In this document: one piece after another, positions 12,201 to 21,200 of the stretch | Position numbering within the stretch: position 1 is the first letter of the stretch | Layout of the letters: every line of letters starts with the position of its first letter | NCBI GenBank assembly: GCA_017443265.1 | Contig: JAFSOU010000084.1 | Coordinates: forward strand, 1 to 38,764 | Direction: 5' to 3' | From: Bacteroidales bacterium | GTDB taxonomy: Bacteria > Bacteroidota > Bacteroidia > Bacteroidales > P3 | Length of the DNA: 38,764 nt | The notes under the pieces: generated by a model | The model's database searches: none | The model's input: the letters and a program-made list of their open reading frames with translations, nothing else | What the model was told of the DNA's origin: nothing | Made by a program: the position numbers and the translations under genes

Positions 12201-15200
12201 TGAAAGTAGCGTTGTTTGCGCCATAGTAAGTAGTGGTTACGTTGGGAGCCACCTTGGGTGTGGTAACCTGCTGAGTGAGGGCTTGGTCGAAATACCAAGT
12301 GCCAGTGGGCAGAGCTGCGGAATCGCCAGCGCAGATGATAGGCTGGTTGCAGACGTTGATGCTCACGAAGTCGTCGGAGCCGTCGGCGTCGCAGCCCGAA
12401 GCGTCGGCGAAATAGGTTACGCGGAAGCGCGAAGTTGTGGAAGGACGCAGATAGATGGTGTCGCGGTTACTGCTGGTAACACGGTCGTAGTTGTCGCCGG
12501 TAATACGATAGTGGAAGGGGGCAGTACCCTCGAAATCGATAACCATCTGGGCGTAGTCGCCGTTACAGATTTCCCAAGTGGTATCATGTACAGTCACCTT
12601 TGGAGCAGGATTTACAATGATTTTGAAAGGCACTGCTGTAACGCCGGCGCCACCGCTACCACCACATACAGTGATGATACGTGCGTAGCCGTCGCCCGCA
12701 TGGCCTGTCTCGTTGCCTGTGCCTGCAACATTGGGGAAGGAGGTGTTGCCTGCCACGGTGCGGGCATCGTCGAGACCTGCAATATATCCAGAGCCTCCAA
12801 AGCCTTGAATGGTAGAAACAGATCCATTATATGCGTATGCACCGCCACCATAATATCCGCCGCCGCCACAAGCGCCCATTGCATGGCTGTGATGGCCGCC
12901 TGTCGTGGATGCACCATAACCCAAACCGCCATTATAAAAAGTGACATACGATGAGGCATTATAATTATAAGCAGTACCTGCCGCAGATTGTGTTCCAGCG
13001 TAAGTGCCCTCGCCTGAGAGTCCACCGCCGGCAGTTCCGCTTCCATATTCAGCACCACCGCCACCGCCTGCTACGATAACACGTCCGGCGTATGAAGCTG
13101 CAGTTCTTACCCAACGGAAATTAGCATCCTTGGTGCAAGCACCGCCAACTGTTGATATATCAGTAGCTCCGCCACCAGTACCCATGTGAGCTGTTCCCGA
13201 CGAGTAACTTATCGAAGCGGTAATACCACCGCCGCCGTTCCAACCGCCATCAACAGAAGTAATGCCAGTGTTACCTTTTCCTCCGACATACACATACAGT
13301 GTCTGTCCCGGAGTAACAAGCATCCTACCTTCGGAATATCCGCCTTTACCGCCTATAGCACTACTATGGGCAACGGAATTACCCCCTTGTGCGCCCCAAA
13401 CCTGCATAAACACGCTGTCAACGCCAGAAGGCACTACATACGTCTGAACATCGCCGGTATAAGCAAAGTCTGTGGTATCAGGTTGGCAAGGATAACGGTA
13501 ATATGTAGTTGTTGTGTCGGGTACTACGAAAGGCTCGAGTACGGGTTGTGTCAAAGCCGCGTCGTAGAACCATTGTCCTCTCAACCAAACGGTGTCGCCC
13601 TCACAGATGATAGGCTGGTCGCAGTAGAGCACTGTGGTAGAGGTGTTCTCTATCTCCAAGCAGTGTCCGAGCGCATCGGTGAAGGAGATGATGCGGTACT
13701 GCAAGCTGCTGTCGGGCTGAACGGGTATCGATACCCTGTTGGAGTTTGTGGTACGGTCGGCCACATCGCCGGTTATACGGTATGTGAACGGGGCTTGTCC
13801 CACAAATTCTATCTCAAGGTTGATGGTTGAGTTGTCGCATATATTATATAATGTATCTTTAATTGTAGCGGTTGCACGAGGCAGAACATTCACCGTGTAG
13901 GTGTATCCTCCTGTGCGGTAGTATGTCTTTGTCTGCGACGGGAAGTCGATGGTGTCGCCGACAGGCACGTTGAGGCCTGCGTCGTGGTACCAAGTGTAGG
14001 CACCGGGCAGGAAGGCCGTGTCGCCATCGCAGATAATACGGTTGTTACAAACTTCGACCAAAGCCCTACCAGTGCGGCGCATGCTGTCGGCCTCGCAACC
14101 GGTAACTGCCGAGGTATAGGTAACAGTATATATCATGGACTGCGTGGGAGCAACCCAGATTTCCACATGGTCGGTGTTGGAAATGCGGTCGGCATTGTCG
14201 CCCGTGATACGGAAACGATAGGGAGCGCCGCCAGTGAAGTCGAGGGTGAGTTTAGCACGCTCGCTCGGGTCGCAGATATGGGTGTCGCCCGATATGCGTG
14301 CCGTAACTTCGGGATATGGGTTGATGATGACGAGCTTTGGCGAGGGGTATTCGTAACGTGAGATACGCGCAAAGCCGTTGCCCTCATGGCCAGTCTCGTT
14401 GGCTGTACCAGCGATATTGGGGAAATCCTCGTTGCCTGCCACGGTGCGAGCATCCACAAGGTAGTAGTTGCTGTTGAGCAGACATCCACTCGGATAGTTA
14501 GCTGCCGTAGCAGAGGTATATACATATCCAGAGCCACCGCCACCACCTTTGTCGTCGTCGGCACTGCCATCAGGATAAGCACCGCCGCCGCCATACCAGC
14601 CGCCGCCACCAGCTCCTCCATAGCCATTGGCATTATACTTTCCTACCCCTCCTTCTCCAAAGGTTCCGCTATTGGAACTACCACCAGTTCCACCAGCAGT
14701 CTGAGTACCACCCATGCCTCCAGAGCCACAACCGCTACCTGCTGTTCCACCAGATAAACCTCCACCATAACCACCATTATAACTTGTTGCACTATTACTA
14801 TTAGCTCCACAAGAGCCACCACCACCAGCAACAATAATACGCGAGTAAAGGTGGTCTGTTGTATTCCATGTTGCAGATCCAGCTATGCCTTGCGCAGAAA
14901 TATCGGTAGCACCACCACCACCTTTGTAGCCGTAACGATTACCACCACCATTCCAACCACCTGTTACAATAGTAGAGCTACCTGCACTAGAAGTAGTAAC
15001 ACCTCCAAATTGTCCAACATTGACATAAAGTGTTGAGAAACCATTGACAGGTAACTTACCTACTGAATAACCGCCTTTTCCACTTTGAATCTGATAGGAA
15101 CGGTAACCGCCTTCAGCTCCCCAGACTTCAAGAACGAGGGTGTCGGTTCCGGCAGGGATATTATATACTTGAGTTGCACCTGTATATGCGAAATCGGTAG

Positions 15201-18200
15201 AAACCAGACGAGGTTCCGCTTTGGCGTAAAGCACCGTGGTGTCGGAGATGGTTATGGTGCTGCCCGTAACGGGTTGTGAATAAGCGGCATCGTAGTACCA
15301 CTGCTGACCGGCGGGCACAGTGTAGGTAGCACCGACGCAGAGCCGCATGGGAACTATGGTGCAGTTTACTATTGCCTGCGCCATAACACAGCCTGCGCAG
15401 GAGGCTATTACGTTAAACGATGTTTTTATCGTATCCAGTACCAAGCCGCCAATTTCGCCTGTGTTCGGGTTTATGGTGAGGCCTTCGGGCAGGTCGGGGC
15501 TGGAATACAAGCACGAGCCTGTGAGCGATGGCATATAGCCGCCGAACCGCTTGCCTATGGTATCGATAATTGTTGGATATGTGAATGTGTTTATCGCGGG
15601 AGCGAAAGTGATACGCACATCCACCTCTTTTTTAAGTGAGTCTTTGTGTGCCACAATGGTTGTGTCGCCTACGGAAACTGGAACACCGAGGGTGTCGGTG
15701 ATGGATGTAACCATAGGTTTGAGGGAAGTCCATGTAACGTTGTTGCCCGTACCCACTGTGTAGCAGGTGGTAACGCTGTCGGTGTTGTTGAGATCTGTTT
15801 CGCTGTAGAACACCGGGGTTGCGGCAAGGATAGTTGCCGGATGGTTGGCAATAGCCTTAGGACGAGGATAAAGTCCGGCTGTTACCGTGAACAACGTGGT
15901 AGCGGGATTGAACGAGCCGTCGGTGAGGGCCGAGGTACGTTTGGCTACAGTGGAGCCCGCAGCGTGGCCGTTGTAGTCGTTGGGAACGGGACACATCATG
16001 GTGTCGTAGTAACTGGCCACAGGAGCCACACTTGAGCCGTCCACGCCGCCTTTGTTGGCGCCGGCGGTTTTAACGTTGCCCACGTTGAGGCAGCTGTCCA
16101 CGGCGCTGTTGCTGTTGTTGTTGTAGCCGCATATACCGCCCGCATAGTTGGTGGAAGCCGATACCGCACCGGCGTTGAGACAGCCGATAATGCGGGCCTT
16201 GTATGAGGCATTTGTAGAATAGTTGCGTCCCGCAATACCGCCCACATACTGGGCGCCGCTTACACGGCCGTGGTTCACGCTGCTTTCGATGGTGGAATAG
16301 TACGAGTTAGCGTCATGTCCGTTGCGGCCTGCTATACCGCCCACGTAGCTGCCCGTGCCTGTAACCTCGCCGCTGTTGCCGCAAGCGGTGATATGGGGGC
16401 AATAATTAACTGTAGTGGAGCTGGAGGCATAGCTGTTACCTGCCACACCGCCCACGTAATAGGTACCTGTAACCTTGCCATAGTTGAACGATTTGCGCAC
16501 GTGACCGTAGTAGTAGTTCAAACCCACTATACCACCGGTGCAGTAGGCTCCGCTCTGCACATCGCCGTAGTTGTTGCACGAGTCGATGGTGGCCACGTTG
16601 GCACTAGTGTTGTAATAGCTTTCACCAGCTATACCGCCTACACCCACAGTAGTACCTGTATAAGATGTTCCTGTGTATGCCGATTTTACATTACCGTAGT
16701 TGTTGGAACCGGAAACTATACTGTATCGGTAGTTGTATCCAACAACACCACCTACGTGATAAGAGGTTCCAAGCACATCACCGCGGTTTTCGCAGAAACG
16801 TGTACGACAATAGTCTCCGTAACCTACAATACCGCCAACCTGATAAGTACCGCTCACCTTGCCGGTGTTGGTGTCGTTGGCCACCTGATAGACGCTTGTC
16901 AGCGAAGAATTTCCACTGCTGAAATAACCGACAATACCGCCCACCTGATAAGAAGTACCTGCCACCTCACCGGTGTTCTTACAGTTAGTGATAAACTGGC
17001 TCGAGCCCATATAACCAGCTATACCACCCAAATAATAAGTACCGCTAACTTTGCCGGTATTGGTTGCATAGCGGATAAAACCGGACGAGGATTTATATCC
17101 CACCACACCACCGACATAATATTGTGTCGAGTTAACATTTCCAGTATTGCTCACATTTTCTATGGTATCGGAACTGCCCTGATAGCCGACAATACCGCCA
17201 GAGTAATATCCCGAAGCAGTAATATTTCCGCTATTAACCGCATTACGAATAGAACCATAGCTTTGTTGGTATCCAAGAATACCGCCGACATAAGAGGGAC
17301 TGGAAACACTATTTACATTGCCGGTATTCTCAACATTACTTACATGTACATAATTATATGTCTGACCAACTATACCGCCCACATATTGCGAGCCGGGAAC
17401 ATCGGAGTAGTTGTAGCAACTATCGATACGACAGTATTCGTAAGCGGTACCAGCTATACCTCCACGATAGCTGTAGCCGGAGTTGAAAGTGGCGTAGTTG
17501 GTAAGTTTATAGAGGTCGCAGTAGGTTGCGTAACCCACAATACCGCCGGTGTAGCTGCCGCCGTTGATAGTGCCGCGCACGGTAAGGTCATGGATTTCGG
17601 CACGGTCGTTGGGGGCGTAGCCTGCCACATAGCCGAACACACCGCGATAGCTGGTTCCGGCATTGTTTATAAGCAGGTTGGAGATGGTATGTCCGTCACC
17701 GTCGAAATGGCCGCGGAACGGAGTGCTCTGCGAAGAACCTACAATCTTGTAGTTGGATACGATAAACATATCAAGGTCGTTGATAACCTTGAAATAGCAA
17801 CCAGCGAAATCCATGCCCATGTTAACAAACATGGCAAGGGAATCGAGAGTGAGAGGAGTACATATAAGGTACGGATCGACCTGTGTGCCGGAGCCGCCGC
17901 AGAACTGCGGACGGATAATGATACGTACGTGCTTGATAAGGTTCTGTGTCGTTCCTGAAAGGGTAACAAGGCCAGAGTTCACCACGGTGGCATTGGAGCC
18001 AGAGATGGTGAGCATTGAGGTGTTGCTGCTGCTCCAGCTTACGCCGTTGGCAGTGCCTACGGTGAAGGAGGTGGCAGTGCTGTCCACATATTCGGGGTTG
18101 TTGAGGGTAACCGGAGTTGCCGCCAACTTGGCACCGATGGAGTCGCTGATGCCGTTGGGGATGGGATACAGACCCGGGGTTGCCGTGAAATATGTGGAGT

Positions 18201-21200
18201 TAGGTCTTTGAGACCCCACAAGCTGGGCTGTGGTGTATTGCGAGCCAGGATTCGTAGTGGTGCCGTAAAGATAGTTGTTGGGGCACATCTGTTTGTCCCA
18301 TACGTTGGTGGTACCAACAGAACCTTCACCTGCGATTGCACCGATATTGACACCGCCTCCTATGACATTGTTCACATTAATATTATATGTGATGGTACCT
18401 GTAGCTCTACCCACAATACCACCGACGCTACCGCCGTTGCTCTTTACAAGACCGCCGTTGAGATTGTAGCGAACGAATGCACTGCTGTACATGTATCCGG
18501 AGATACCGCCGACATAACTTGCCGCCGAAGATGTGGTGGAGGTTACGTCGCCACTGTTGCTACAGTGTTGTACGTATGATGAGCTTTGACGGCCAACAAT
18601 ACCACCCACGTATGTGCTGTTGGAATTAACAGCGCCGGAGTTAATACAGGTGTCGATATGGCGGGCGCCTAATTCGGAATAACCCACAATACCACCAGTG
18701 TACTGCGAACCGGTAACGTTAGCACGGTTGACACAACGGACGACATCGGTATAACTTGCATAACCAACAATACCGCCATGGTAGTTGTTGTAGCCAGATA
18801 TAGTGGCGAAGTTGGTAACATTGGCCACCTTACCATATTGTATCCAACCCACAGCAGCGCCTGTATAAGAGCTTCCTGTGAAGGAGCCCTTGATGGTGAA
18901 GTCGTGGATGAAGCAGGTGTCGGAGCTTGTGCCAATCACATAGCCGAACAATCCGCAGTAGGTGGGCGAACCGCTGTTTATAGCAAGGTTGGAGATGGTA
19001 TGTCCGTCGCCGTCGAAATGGCCTTTGAAAGGATGGTTGGTGCTATTGCCTATCACACGCCACGGCTGGTAGTTTATCATATTGAGGTCGCGGACAACCT
19101 TAAAATAGGTGTTCTGGAAATCGAAGCCGTTGTTCACAAACATGGCAAGGCTGTCGAGCTGGGCCTCGTTGCAGATCAAGTAGGGGTCCACTTTGGTACC
19201 CGTGCCACCACAGAAAGCTGTGGGGGTTACTATTAATACAACGTGTTTTTCCAAACCGCCGTTGGCGGCAGTGAAGGTGGTGATACCTGCGGTGCCCACG
19301 GTGGCGGCAGTGCCTGCCACGCTGACGGCCGAGGGGTTGCTCGAAGTCCAGTTCACATTTTGGCTGTTGTCGACAGGGAAGTTGGTGGCAACGGCATTGA
19401 CGTCCTCGCTGTTCTGCAACAGAATCGGAGTTGCAGCCACCTTTGCTGCCATGCTGTCCTGCAATCCCGTGGGGATGGGATATTTGTCGGTAACGGCTGT
19501 AAAATAGGCTGTGCCGGGATATGTGGCCACGCCCACAAGGTCGTTGGTCTCCTTGGCGTAGGTGGCATTGGCCGTGGTGCCGTACCAGTAGGTGGTGGGA
19601 CACATCTGTTTGTCCCAGTAGTTGTTGGTTGCCGGCTGGCCAGAACCGGAGATGGCTGCCACGTTGGTGTTGCCGGTAACGTTGTTTACATTGAGGTTAT
19701 ATGTGGTAAGAGCTGCGGATGCCCCGGTGCCTGTAATGCCGCCCACGGTGTTGCCCTGCGAGCTTACAAGTCCCGCGTTGAGGTTGTACCGCACATAGCC
19801 GTTGGTGGTTTGTCCGCCCACGATACCGCCCACATAGGATGCTCCCGGATAGGTGGACGACACATCGCCGTGGTTAACGTTGTATTCCAAATAAGTATAA
19901 TAAAGGTTTCCTCCCACTATGCCACCCACGTATGTGGACGACGATGAAACTTTGCCTGAATTGATGTTATATTTAATGTTACGGTAGGTGGAATTCGTTG
20001 AATAAACATATCCTAAAATGCCGCCGGTGTATGAGCCTGTGCCGCGCACCGCACCACGATTTGAGCAACGGGTTATGTCCGAAACTACATAAAGATAACC
20101 CACCATGCCGCCGTTATATTGCGCACCGGTAACATTGCCTGTGTTGAAACAGGAATCCACACGGGTGTATGTGATATATCCGGCCATACCGCCCACATAT
20201 CCTGATGCTGTGGAGGTAACCGCACCGCTGTTCTGGCAGTGGTCTATAACGTTGCGTAGGGTTGTGGTGTTGTTACCGGCCGAATAGCCCACAATACCGC
20301 CCGTATATTGCGAACCGTTTATCGTTCCGCTGTTGCGGCTGTCGTAAATCTGCGACTGATAGCTATGGGCTGCCAATCCGCCTATATAGGTTGTTCCCGA
20401 CACTGTGCCTGTATTAACACACGAATCCATATATCCCACAGTGGCCACGGCGCCGCCGTACAAATAGGCAACAATACCGCCGCGATACGAATTGTTGCTG
20501 CTGTTGTAGCCACCAACAACGCCGGCATTGGAGCATTTGAACAGGGTGTCCCTGAGGTAAGCATATCCCACAATGCCGCCAACGTACTGGTAGCCCAGCA
20601 CCTGCGACGCAGCGTCGGACCGGCAGTTTTTGAACGATGTGTATGTGGCGTAGGCCGCGATACCACCGGTGGCGTAGCCCGAGCCTGCAGTTGTTGATGT
20701 CGACGAAATCACTCCGTGGTTCAAGCAGCTGTCGAAACGGGCATAAGTGGCATATCCTATTATACCGCCCACATTATATGAGCCCGTAACGTTGGCACTG
20801 TCGGTGCAATGGCTGATTTTCTGGATATGCGTGGCATCGGCGTTGCTGTAGCCCGCAATACCACCCACATCGTAGCTGTTGCTGGTAACGGTGCCGTTGT
20901 TCACACACGAGTCGTAATGGCAGAAAGCCGAGTTTCCGCAGATACCTCCGGTGTAGTACGAGCCTTCGACAGTGCCACGGTTAACGCATCCGAAAAATCC
21001 CACGCTGTCGTTGAATGTGGTGGCAGTTTCGAGCTGGTGTCCCACAATACCGCCGTGATAATAGCTGTTACCTTCGATGGTGCCCGTGTTCACGCATCCG
21101 CGTATGGTGGTGGCAAGATTGGCAAAACCAACTATACCGCCGTGATAGCTCTGTGCACCTTGAATGACGCCGTTGTTCACACAGCCTATGATACGGCTAC

